From Sinonovacula constricta (lineage: Eukaryota > Mollusca > Bivalvia > Cardiida > Solecurtidae), in the NCBI GenBank assembly GCA_007844125.1, contig CM017572.1:28131248-28195247 (forward strand): 64,000 nucleotides of DNA, read 5' to 3'. The notes under the pieces were generated by a model. It saw nothing but the letters and a program-made list of their open reading frames with translations. It ran no database searches and was not told the DNA's origin. This document shows positions 11,193-21,018 of the stretch, piece after piece (the first letter of the stretch is position 1; each line of letters starts with the position of its first letter). The translations under genes and the position numbers were made by a program.

Positions 11193-11850
11193 ATGGTGAA
11201 CCAGGTTGTTCAATGGATCCATGAAGAGGATAACTTAACCAGGTCCCCTAGAATCCCTCCCTATCATGCCTCATCTGTTCTTGTGTCCCGGTATATACCG
11301 GTACACACTTTGTGGCCTATCAACTTCCCACAGCCCTGGATCTACATGGTATATGTACATGGCCGAGAGATTGTTCTGGCAAGCCGGGGCATTAATTTAT
11401 GGTTCTAAAATACATAGGTACAGCGTGTCTATCAGACCCTACCAACTCCACCCATCAACATGGTCATGGGTCGATCCGGGCAAGCCAGGCATCCATATGA
11501 TCTTTGATGTATTATAAATTAAATGAGTATATAGTTTTCCTATCAGGATCCCTACTAATGCAGATTATGACAAATAAAACCATTTTTAAGGTAGATTCAG
11601 GTAAATCAAGGTGGATTCTGGTGGATCCGGTATCTTTGGTGGATTCGGGTATGTTGTGTCGCCCCATACAAACTTTCAACGGCCCCGCCGGGCAACCATA
11701 TGATGTTTGATGTATTATTACTTACATTACTATATAGTTTTCCTATCAGGACCTACCAACTTCCACGTGCCAAGTCCCCACCTTATGGTTGGAGCCAGGT
11801 ACGTGCCTGATCCGGGCAAGCCAGGTTAACTATTTAAATTTGCAAATCAT
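11193..11850. repeat. Degenerate tandem / interspersed repeat region
   Basis: Several words recur. CATATGAT(C/G)TTTGATGTATTA through CTATATAGTTTTCCTATCAGGA appears at 11494-11548 and 11697-11751. GATCCGGGCAAGCCAGG appears at 11473 and 11809. CTATCA-(G)-ACC(C)TACCAACT occurs near 11310, 11430 and 11747. Short GGTGGATTC-like repeats fill 11590-11650. The open frames in it (11193-11408, 11266-11517, 11504-11710) look non-coding. Confidence 0.6.
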
Positions 11851-12498
11851 GCACAAGTTGTTATACACTTTAAAATGAAGTTTGGTATAGATGGGGTTTA
11901 CCACTGTAGCCCTTATTGGATGAACCAGCACTTTATATTTGTGTTATTAATGAAAGAGGGCTGGTTCCTCAGTTCGATTCTGAGAGGGGCTGGTGAAATA
12001 TCCTTTTTATACTAAAGTTATATTAAAATAATTTCCTTTAGTAGCATCATATTGGGTGTTTTATTTAGAATATTTATGTTTAAAGACATTATTTTATCAT
12101 ATATTAGAATATTTGATTATATGATGAGGCATGTTTGAGAGGTGATTGGACGTTGTTGGGGATTTTTTTCTTCTATATTTTAGTTGACACCTGGGTGTTG
12201 TGAATAAATTCACCCAGAGCCTTTAATATGATTTGTTTCTGATTTTTTTTGCAGGTAAATGATATTTTATTTAGTAAGTGTAACAATTTCCGAAAAACAA
12301 AGTTTGTTCTAATTTTATCCTCTCCCCCCTGTGATCATCATCTTGTAGTAGCAGGTGTCCATCGTCACTCCTAACTCCACACGTGGAGCAGTTCGGAGGA
12401 AGGATTAGTATATTAACTGTATATATTATCCTTTATTGCCATGTAGAAGAGTTGTGCCCAATCTTAGTCTAGTTATGCATCGTTAAATCCGAAAGACC
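11851..12498. other. Non-coding spacer
   Basis: A B-box-like AGTTCGATTCT near 11972 hints at another old tRNA-derived repeat. Nothing else is supportable. Confidence 0.4.
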
Positions 12499-12755
12499 AG
12501 TAGCAATAGCTCAGGTGGTAGAGCATCTGTTTGCGGAATGGGAGGTCGCTGGTTTAAACCCCGGCCGGGTCAAACCAAAGACTTTAAAGTTGGTAGCAGT
12601 TGCTTCCCTCTAAACGCTCGGGGATAAGGGGACAGCATTGTCGCTGTCAGCATAATGAATCAGCCGGGTTCATCCTCTGGGCACCTCATAAGTGCCCCTG
12701 TGCTATAATGATAGAAAATTCGCTGCACAGTATCGGCAAAAATACCGGCAAATCT
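12499..12755 (+). mobile_element. tRNA-derived SINE, family A (copy 1)
   Basis: The tRNA-like head reads CAATAGCTCAGGTGGTAGAG (A box) with a degraded B box (GGTTTAAACCCC). After it comes the shared body ACCAAAGACTTTAAAGTTGG, CCCTCTAAACGCTCGGGG, GGGCACCTCATAAGTGCCCC (a hairpin) and a TATCGGCAAAAATACCGGC tail. Three other copies lie at 50583-50863 (minus), 52130-52412 and 62389-62668. Confidence 0.9.
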
Positions 12756-13349
12756 ATGTCGGAATAAATGGTCGGGCATTTTAGTGATGACCTTCCTTCA
12801 TTTACTTTTTCATTAATGATTTTGCAGTGCTTTTTGTCTTGTGTGACGGGTCACCTGCTGTTGGCTTAGCCCGGCCTTTGCAGCTTCGTCAGCCCTTTCA
12901 TTACATGAGATACATGTACCTATCTGGTCACCATATTAAAGTGACTATATTTCTCCAAACACTAGTTTACTAAATGTTTGATTTGATTAAGCAGGTCAGG
13001 TCTAGATCTGATATTGTTGTTTTCTATTTAAGTTAAAGAGCATAATGAGCCCGGGAGTACATTTGTATAACAGATCTTGCTTTTTCTTGTTCTTTTACCC
13101 AGCTCAATGCTTGCAGATGGCATTTCATTTCCACTGTACAGTAGGAAGTTTTGTCTGTTATTCTTTCCAAAAAAGCTAAATCTTTCTGTCCAAATGTTCC
13201 AGTCTTAATGCCTTGATTTTGTTGGGCATTCATTTTTGTTGAACAGTTTGGTAAAACTTAAATTGATCTAGGGCTTTTTTCAGGGTCCACGAGTCTACCT
13301 CAGTGGGGAGGGGTAGCAAAGGATTTTTTAAGATTCTGTCCCCGGGTTT
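12756..13349. other. Non-coding spacer
   Basis: No recognisable gene. The short minus-strand frame at 13033-13233 has no domain signal. Confidence 0.45.
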
Positions 13350-14442
13350 TTAGCTCACCTGAGCACAACGTGCTCAAGGGGAGCTTTTGTGATACCGCTT
13401 CGTTCGGCGTCCGGCGTCAACATTTACCTTGTGAACACACTAGAAGCCACAATTTTTATCCAATCTTCCTCAAACTTGGTCAGAATGTTTGTCTGCATGA
13501 AATCTTGGACGAGTTCATTATTTGGTCACCTGGGGTCAAAAAGTAGGTCACGAGATCAAATTTTAGGAAAAAATTGTGAACACACTAGAGACCACATTTA
13601 TTGCCCAATCTTCACCAAACTTGGTCAGAATGTTTATCTACATGAAATCTTGGGTAAGTTCGTAACTGGGTCACGTGGGGTCAAAAAGTAGGTCACTAGG
13701 TCAAATCCTAGAAAAAGCTTGTGAACACACTAGAGGCCACGTTTATAGCCCAATCTTCACCAAACTTGGTCAGAATGTTTGTCTGCATGAAATCTTGGAT
13801 AAGTTCGTAACTGGGTCAGGTGGGGTCAAAAAGTAGGTCACTAGGTCAAATCCTAGAAAAAGCTTGTGAACACACTAGAGGCCACATTTATAGCCCAATC
13901 TTCACCAAACTTGGTCAGAATGTTTGTCATCATGAAATCTTGGGTAAGTTCGTAACTGGGTCACGTGGGGTCAAAAAGTAGGTCACTAGGTCAAATCCTA
14001 GAAAAAGCTTGTGAACACACTAGAGGCCACATTTATAGCCCAATCTTCACCAAACTTGGTCAGAATGTTTGTCTGCATGAAATCTTGGATGAGTTCGTAA
14101 CTGGGTCACGTGAGGTCAAAAAGTAGGTCACTAGGTCAAATCTTAGAAAAAGCTTGTGAACACACTTAAGAGGCTACATTGATGGCCCAGTCTTCACCAA
14201 ACTTGACCATCATGTTTGCCATTATGAAATCTTATATATGTTATGAAGTGAGTCATGTGGATTCAGTAGGTTACTTGGTAAAATTCTAGAAAATGTTATC
14301 AACCCAGTGGCCACACTAATGGTCCAATCTTCACCAAAGATTTCTGCAGTAAACAACTCTTAATTACTTAATGCCAGATTTGAGCCTACGTAAAGCCTGT
14401 GTCATCAGGTGAGCGATTAAGGGCCATCATGGCCCTCTTGTT
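13350..14442 (+). mobile_element. Bivalve-type element with 145-bp internal tandem repeats
   Basis: The left end is AGCTCACCTGAGC followed by a small hairpin (GAGCAC-AAC-GTGCTC). The right end is TCAGGTGAGCG followed by a stronger hairpin (AGGGCCA-TCA-TGGCCCT). The outer words GCTCACCTGA and TCAGGTGAGC are inverted copies of each other. Between them lie about six units with starts near 13428, 13574, 13719, 13864, 14009 and 14154 (period 145), each with GTGAACACACTAGAG, CACCAAACTTGGTCAGAATG and GGGTCAAAAAGTAGGTCAC. It is non-coding. The terminal hairpin resembles Helitron-like or pearl-type bivalve elements, but the class assignment is inference. Confidence 0.75.
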
Positions 14443-14536
14443 GTAATAATATACGGCGGCGAATATTTTATTCACAGGGTTTGCCACGGGCCTTGGCCTA
14501 ATATCTTACTGATTGATCATCTCTCGGCAGACTAAC

Positions 14537-14552
14537 TGGGGGGGGGGGGGGT
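14537..14552. repeat. Poly-G run
   Basis: An uninterrupted G-run followed by TGTCTCGCCC; one of several such runs in the window. Confidence 0.85.
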
Positions 14553-14689
14553 GTCTCGCCCTCTTGCTCCAAAATACTTATGGGTGTGGATTTGAGAGGC
14601 CATAGAGTTATCCTGACAGCTTGATTTTGTAGGCAATCTTTCTTTTTATACGTCCGTCGAAGGTCACACAATAGGGCAATGAGTAAAGA

Positions 14690-15020
14690 ATATGCCATAC
14701 ACAATGCTGCAATGACGTTATCATTTCATATTCATTGTTGAAATGACGTTATTATGCCAAACACATTTGCTGCCATGAGGTTATCATGCCATAAACATTG
14801 CTGCCATGACGTTATCATGCCCTATTCATTGCTGTCATGACGTCATGCCAAACCCATTGATGCCATGAGGTTATTATGTCATATACATTGCTGCCATGAC
14901 TTTATTATGTCCTATACATTGCTGCCATTACGGTATGATGCCCATTTCATTGCTGCCATGATGCTATTATGCCATACACATTGCATCCATGAATTTATTA
15001 TGCCCTATACATTGCTGCCA
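14690..15020. repeat. 31-bp minisatellite array 1, left part
   Basis: Degenerate units of consensus ATTGCTGCCATGACGTTATT plus ATGCCCTATAC (31 bp). The array is split at 15020 by a SINE and resumes at 15351. A related array is at 52055-54223. Open frames in it (such as 14865-15128) are artefacts. Confidence 0.92.
15009..15020. repeat. Possible target-site duplication of the family B SINE
   Basis: ACATTGCTGCCA precedes the SINE and is repeated at 15351-15362. Because the word is part of every array unit, the match cannot by itself prove a target-site duplication. Confidence 0.5.
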
Positions 15021-15350
15021 ACCGGACCTGGTAGCGCAATTGGTAGAGCGTTGGCTGCAGGTACGGGAGGCTCCGGGTTCGATCCCGGGCCGCGACATAC
15101 CAAAGTCGTTAAAATGGTAGTGGTATAGCTCCCTTGCTAACGCTCAAGCAAAATTAATATAAGGGTAGTTCCACGACTGGTTAGGCCCGGTGTCAGGATA
15201 ATGTGACTAGGTGTGGTATCATGCAAGGTGTTCACGGCATGCTATACACAGTGAAGGCAGCACTATATCTTCTTCAAGTGGACACCGTCTCCAGATAACT
15301 GAAATACTGTTGGTGGGACGATAAACCCAATAAACAAAACAAACAAACAA
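15021..15350 (+). mobile_element. tRNA-derived SINE, family B, inserted in the 31-bp array
   Basis: The tRNA head has an A box (GGTAGCGCAATTGGTAGAGCG) and an intact B box (GGGTTCGATCCCGG). The body ATACCAAAGTCGTTAAAATGG, AGCTCCCTTGCTAACGCTC follows, then a 3' region ending CAATAAACAAAACAAACAAAC. The array continues on both sides. A B-box-deleted relative lies at 42661-42914 on the minus strand. The B box is intact, so this is one of the better preserved copies. Confidence 0.92.
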
Positions 15351-16414
15351 ACATTGCTGCCATTACGTTATTATGCCCTATACATTGCTGCCATGATGTT
15401 ATAACGCCATATTCATTGGTGTCGTGACGTTATTATGAAATACACATTGCTGCCATGAATACATCATGCCACACCCACTGATGCCATGGCGGTATTATAT
15501 CATATACATTGCTGCCATGACGTTATTATGCCATACACATTACTTCCATAACGTTAGTATGTTCTATACATTGCTGCCATGACGTTATTATGCCCTATAC
15601 ATTGCTGACAGGACGGCATTATGCTATACACATTGCTGCCATGATATTATTATGCCATATACATTGCTGCCATAACGTTATAGTCCTCATTACATTGCTG
15701 CCATGACCGTATTATGTCATATACGTTGCTGCCATGACGTTGCTATGCTATGCACCTTGCTGCAATGACGTTGCTATGCCATACAAATTGCTGCCATGAC
15801 GGTATTATGCTATACACATTACTGCCATGACGTTATTTTGCCCTGTACATTGCTGCCATGACGTTATTATGAACTTTACAATGATGCCATCACGTTATTA
15901 TGCCATAGACAATTCTGTCGTGACGTTGTTATGGCATACACATTGCTGCCTTGACGGTATTATGCCCTTTACATTGCTGTCATGATGTTATTAGGCCAAA
16001 TACATTGCCACCATGACGTTTTATGCCCTATACATCGCTGTAATGACGTTATTTGCCCTATGCATTGCTGCCATGACGTTATTATGCCCTATACATTGCT
16101 GCCATGACGTTATTATGCCCTATACATTGCTGCCATGACGTAATTTTGCCCTATACATTGCTGTCTTGATGTTATTATGCCCTACACATTCCTGTCATGA
16201 CGTTATGCCCTATTCATTGATGCAATGATGCTATTATGCCATACACATTACTGCCATGAATTTATTATGCCACACCCATTGCTGCCATGACGGTATTATG
16301 GCATATACATTGCTGCCATGACGTTTCTATGCCAAACACATTGCTGCCATGATGTTATTATGCTATACACATTGCTGCCATTACGTTATTATGCCATATG
16401 CATTGCTGCCAAGA
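15351..16414. repeat. 31-bp minisatellite array 1, right part
   Basis: Continuation of the 31-bp array with about 34 units. The best-kept run is at 16065-16150, where the 31-base spacing is exact. Most units carry TGACGTTAT, a CRE half-site-like word. The right end passes into the 180-bp array without a gap. Confidence 0.92.
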
Positions 16415-17296
16415 CGCAGATTTAGGCCCTACACGGAACCTTAACATAGCATTCAAATAGACGCGAGAGCGGCCTCTAGGACCGGAAGCAGAAGTTCTAG
16501 CCTGAAACGGTTTTCGGTGCCAGGTTGTGCTACATGGGCCCTAGGACCGAGCCAAGTTTCAGCTCCCGGTGGCCAAAAAAGGGGCCAAAATCGCGCAGAT
16601 GTATGCCCTATGCGGAACCCTAACATATCATTCCTGTAGACACGTGGGCGGCCTCTTGGACCGGAACCGGAAGTCGTAGGCTAAAACGGTTTTCCCCGCC
16701 AGGTTGTGCCACATAGGCTCTAGGTCCTTGCCAAGTTTCAGCTCCTGGGGGGTCGGGGGTGGGGCGAAATGGCGCAGATTAAGGACCTATGCGGGACCCT
16801 AACATAGCATTACAATATACGTGTGGGTGGCCTCTAGGACCGGAGCCGGAAGTCTTAGGCCGAAACGGTTTTCGGTGTCAGGTTGTGCCACATGGGCCCT
16901 TGGACCGTGCCAAGTTTTAGCTCCCGGTGGCCAAAAAATGGGGCCAAAATGGCCCAGATTTATGCCCTATGCGGAACACTTACAATGCATTCCTATAGAC
17001 GCGTGGGCGGCCTCTAGGACCGGAACCGGAAGTCTTAGGCCGAAACGGTTTTTGGTGCAAAGTGGTGCCACATAGGCTCTAGGTCCGTGCTAAGTTTCAG
17101 CTCCTGAGGGCCAAAATGGCGCAGTTTCAAGCCCTATGAGGAACACTTACAATGCATTCCTATAGACGCGTGGGCCTCTAGGACCGGAACCGGAAGTCTT
17201 AGGCCGAAACGTTTTTCGGTGCCAGGTTGTGCCACAAAGGCCCTAGGTACGTTTTTCCGTACCAAGTTTCAGCTCCCGGGGGCCAAAATGGCGCAG
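16415..17296. repeat. GC-rich ~180-bp tandem array, five units
   Basis: Unit starts (CGCAGA or a variant) lie at about 16415, 16594, 16773, 16953, 17120 and 17292, so units are 167-180 bp. Each contains GCGGAAC-CTAACATA-CATTC, GGCCTCTAGGACCGGA, CCGAAACGGTTTTCGGTGCC and AAGTTTCAGCTCC. It is much richer in GC than its surroundings. The plus-strand frame 16821-17075 is a by-product of the repeat. Confidence 0.88.
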
Positions 17297-17372
17297 ATTT
17301 ATGTCTTCCTCCACCCAAAATATCTGTACGTAGCTATCATGCCCATGACTGATCGATGCGTTAAATTAAGAA
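17297..17372 (+). mobile_element. Tail of a family C SINE at the edge of duplication block A
   Basis: GTCTTCC-CCACCCAAAATA, ATGACTGATCGATGCGTTA and a poly-A run match the tail of the fuller element at 54749-54970, which occupies the same place relative to block B. The element therefore predates the duplication. Confidence 0.7.
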
Positions 17373-20019
17373 AAAAAAAAACGATATCTAAGTAAAAAGG
17401 TAAAAAGATAATCATCGAAAAATGATTCTAGATCCATAATGGATACAAAATACAGATTTGTAAAACAAATATCAAACGAAGTGTTGATCTTACGCCTTGT
17501 TTTCCTGGAGTGGAGTTTATAACTATATCTTTCCTTTATGTATATTTGTATCCACCGAGGGGGTAAAATACATAAAATTAAATATAAAACCGGTTTCTCT
17601 AGTTACCACTTACATTAATGTAAACTACCTATAAAGTAAGCAAACACATATTAACATTTTGGAATCCTTAAATATTAAGCTATTTAAAACATTACTCTCG
17701 GGGGTGGTAACCCCGACCCTGTAAATCTCGCGCTTATTAACGCGGGATTTGATAATTTCGAAATATTTAAATAATAGCTATTATATAAATTGTTATTATA
17801 GTGTGCCTATTTTTAAATTTTAACCTTTACATTATGTTGTGATTTTTATAACAGTAATGTTATTTAAATTAATATTTACAATACTGTTTTTACCCTAGCA
17901 GTATTTAGTGGCAAATATCGCTAGGGTTAGTTAAAGTAAACTGATAGTTTTTTTCTGGTTTTGAGGTTATGGGGATTTCACTGACAAAATGACCAAAAGC
18001 ATACATTAAATAGTTTATTATGTATATACAGATATAGAGATATTAGATTAGCTACTTAAATAAGAGGAAACTAAGCAAACACAAATATATATTGGCATCT
18101 CTATCAAACACATTTAATTTTACATTTAATACACATACACAAGTACAGCTATTATTATAGTCTATTCGATGTACCAATCAACTCAAACATTTACTAGTTT
18201 AAGCTATATCCTAACAACAATTAATAATTCAAAAAAGAAACATTGGTATCACTGATAAATAACGCTTCTCTTGAGTTTTCGCCCAAACTTCATACATCAT
18301 ATATATGGAAAACGTATCGCAATTGGACCCCGATGCACGTATGCGGCATTCTAATAGCAAATATATGCAACCGAACATGTTTATTCTTATTTGCTGAAAG
18401 CCTTTTGGGCGTAATTAAAGAAAAAAGTCATTTATTTGTGTATAGTCGACATCAGATTCGATTGTAATTAGTTTAAGCAACGCAAACACAAACTATTATA
18501 CATTTAAACAGCCTTTTCTCGAATACATATAATGTTTATACTTCTTGCATAAACTGAACAATCATTGATCTTAAACGTGTACATTTGGCTTGATAGTGAC
18601 GGAATATTAAAAAAAAAGAACAACAAAAACAACATGTAGTACGAATCATGTACACATACACTGTATGTTAAACAATGTCCATGCCGCTTTAAACACGTTC
18701 TGTTCTTAAAAAAACACAATAAATACAATATACAATTATCAATTATGAATACATCTTCAATGACTCATTTGTTCATCGAATAGATAACTGACAAACTGGA
18801 TAAAAAGGTGCAATATCTTTTTTGTAATTTTATCAATATTTCTAATCCAGGATCGATTTTTATTTTTTGGGGTGGGGGGGGGGGGGGGGGGTGGTGGATA
18901 CGAATAGAACTTATAAATATATTACATCAAATAACTTTTAACGGCTGGTAAAATTTTATCGGATGTGATCCCGATTTGCATCAGAGCACATATCCGGCAT
19001 CCCAGAAATTATTTTTACATGGTAGCCTGTCCCGGAGCACCATAACAGCAAATGTGTTCAAAGCAACCTTCAAATAAATCATTTATGGTATCTAAGTGTC
19101 ATTCAATGTCATCTATACGTAACGTATGGCAATGGCGTGTAAATAAATCCATAAGGTTGCAGTGAAGCCGTTTAAACATTGGAAGAACAGTTCACTCCCG
19201 CTAAGGGTAAAATCCTAGATCCACTCTTGGAATCAAGCACAATTTGGGATATGGAATGACAGGTAAACCGGTATTGTTACATATACGCAGAGATTCCTGC
19301 ATAAACATCGATTATGGGATCAACAGTTACCAGAAAAATAGAGACATATATTCCTTGCAAATTATAATGATATGAAATGTTAATAAATCTTTAACTGTAA
19401 CATTATTGACATTTTTTGCTTGGGATCTTTTGGAAAACACACCTAAATCAGTCTTTCTCTTTGCAAAAACTGATTTGTTATAGTGTTATACTCAATTCCG
19501 CGTAAATAAATTGTCCTAGTCATTTTTCATGCAATACCAAATCCTTATTTACATGACTGAATACATGATCAATTTCGATTCGTCCCCTCTCTTTAGAAGC
19601 TTTGAATAAATATATCTTCTTTAACTTGTGTCAGTTCTATCTGTTTCTTTATTGTACAACATCATCACTGACATTTGATTTGCTGCAGATAAAACAAATG
19701 AACAAATTTTTACTAGAACCACACATCTCGAAACTATTCATTTTTTGTAAAGTCTATAAACATTTTATAATAACTAGATGTTATACACTATGTACTAAAA
19801 TTGACGCCTTGCTGGTCACGGCTACAATTGTTTAAACATGATAACAATGAAAATCGATTGACGATTGTTTATATAACAACTGCTGGATTTTATTGCATCT
19901 ATGTATATACCGCCACACGAATGATGAATTAAACAAAAATACTAATAGCAGTATGAAATGTTTTAAAATTGATTAATGCCAAATAATTAAACACTGCAGA
20001 AATGTATTGATTGCATCTT

Positions 20020-20130
20020 TTTGTTGATTTTGCGGGAAAAAGTAGTATCCGCGTGTGATGACGTCAAACTGTTATGCTTAATGACGTCATTATTTTGATG
20101 CTGATGTAAAATATACAAACATGGCGAACT
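20020..20130. promoter_or_regulatory. Pair of CREs 3' of the NHL gene, conserved in copy B
   Basis: TGATGACGTCA and AATGACGTCATT lie about 20 bases apart near 20060-20092, followed by ACAAACATGGCG. The B counterpart near 58590-58650 keeps the first CRE exactly and has one change in the second. A promoter on the plus strand is possible, but no gene follows; the ATG frame closes after three codons in both copies. Confidence 0.3.
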
Positions 20131-20281
20131 GAGATGAAAACATCAAACTGAATTGAAATAAACTTTAATTATAGGAACGTTTGTACAAAATATTTAATGA
20201 AAGTACAACAATACATCAGCTACATACTTATCTGTAACATTTACAGAAGAACAGAGTTTTAAACACACGTTTTAATTTCAT

Positions 20282-20287
20282 TTTATT
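20282..20287 (-). terminator. Poly(A) signal of TRIM-like gene A
   Basis: AATAAA on the minus strand, about 155 bases after the stop codon. It is conserved at 58810-58815 in copy B. Confidence 0.5.
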
Positions 20288-20439
20288 CCTAAACAAAATG
20301 TCGATCGAAGTTTGTTTTGCTAAAATGTTGATTTAATTCACTTTTATAACGAGTCACTAATTCACAAAATGTCACAATCAGCAACAAAAGGAGAAACACA
20401 AATGGAAAACAAAATGTCCGGCAATAATTAATATAAACT

Positions 20440-21018
20440 TTACTTCCATTCCACCATCAGAAGCTGATCACTCCCACCACCGACATACAAGGAACTCCTG
20501 TTCACATCATAACTGAGGCAGAATGGATACCACGTGATTCCATCTTCCTTGGACAATATTTGACCTACCACGTGACCATCCTCGGTCACCTTGACTACGT
20601 TGTGTGAGTCCGCCCCACACACAAACACGTGACCGTGATGGTCAGAGGTCACACCACAGGCACCAGACTGTCCGAGATCCTGAAGGGAGAGACAGAATAT
20701 CCGCCTCCCGTCCGTGCCGACACATACAAGACCTCTCCAGTAGTCAGCCACATAGAGTCGGTCGCCGGAACTGTTCACGGCGATGAGTCGGATGTAAGAG
20801 AACAGTTTCCGGCCGTCGGTGTCCATGGAGATCTCCCTCAGCTTCCTGCCACTCCCCACATCGTGTACATACAAGATGGTACCACACCACCCAGCACAGT
20901 ACAGCAGTCCGCCATGACAAGCGATCCAGCCGGTCCCATGTCCCAACTCGACGGTTCGTGTCTTGGTCAGACTGACTGTGTTGTACACGTGGACTTGGGT
21001 AGAACCAACGAAGGCAAC
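20440..21018 (-). CDS. TRIM-like gene A, last exon: NHL-repeat domain
   Basis: This exon encodes about 192 residues of NHL-type beta-propeller. Blade-like motifs include HVYNTVSLTKTRTVELG, LLYCAGWCGTILYVHD, DRLYVADYWRGLVCVG, GVTSDHHGHVFVCGAD and SLYVGGGSDQLLMVEWK before the TAA. The start was set at the acceptor CTGTATTTCCAG|GTT (phase 0) and not at an upstream Met, because the same boundary is kept in copy B (59537). The phase fits the donor of the coiled-coil exon at 41382, 20.4 kb away. NHL domains usually act as protein- or RNA-binding platforms in TRIM E3 ligases. Specific function is unknown. Confidence 0.85.
   Translation of the reverse strand, partial: VAFVGSTQVHVYNTVSLTKTRTVELGHGTGWIACHGGLLYCAGWCGTILYVHDVGSGRKLREISMDTDGRKLFSYIRLIAVNSSGDRLYVADYWRGLVCVGTDGRRIFCLSLQDLGQSGACGVTSDHHGHVFVCGADSHNVVKVTEDGHVVGQILSKEDGITWYPFCLSYDVNRSSLYVGGGSDQLLMVEWK

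Larger units (their letters stand above)
17373..20439. repeat. Duplication block A, part 3' of the NHL gene
   Basis: This non-coding stretch aligns collinearly with 54970-58967. Shared words include ATATCAAACGAAG, CTATCAAACACA, GGGATATGGAATGACAGGTA and GCCTTGCTGGTCACGGCT. A long G-run sits at about 18870-18892, with a shorter one at the same place in B (57686-57698). B carries a 1.3-kb insertion (56184-57507) that is absent here. The open frames at 18243-18467, 18504-18728 and 19602-19835 are not kept in B. Confidence 0.88.

Noticed and set aside
12503..12575. Functional tRNA genes at SINE heads (12503, 15029, 52135, 62391 and the minus copy near 50863)
   Set aside because: Each is followed by the same SINE body and tail, and acceptor-stem pairing is not evident, so these are retroposon promoters.
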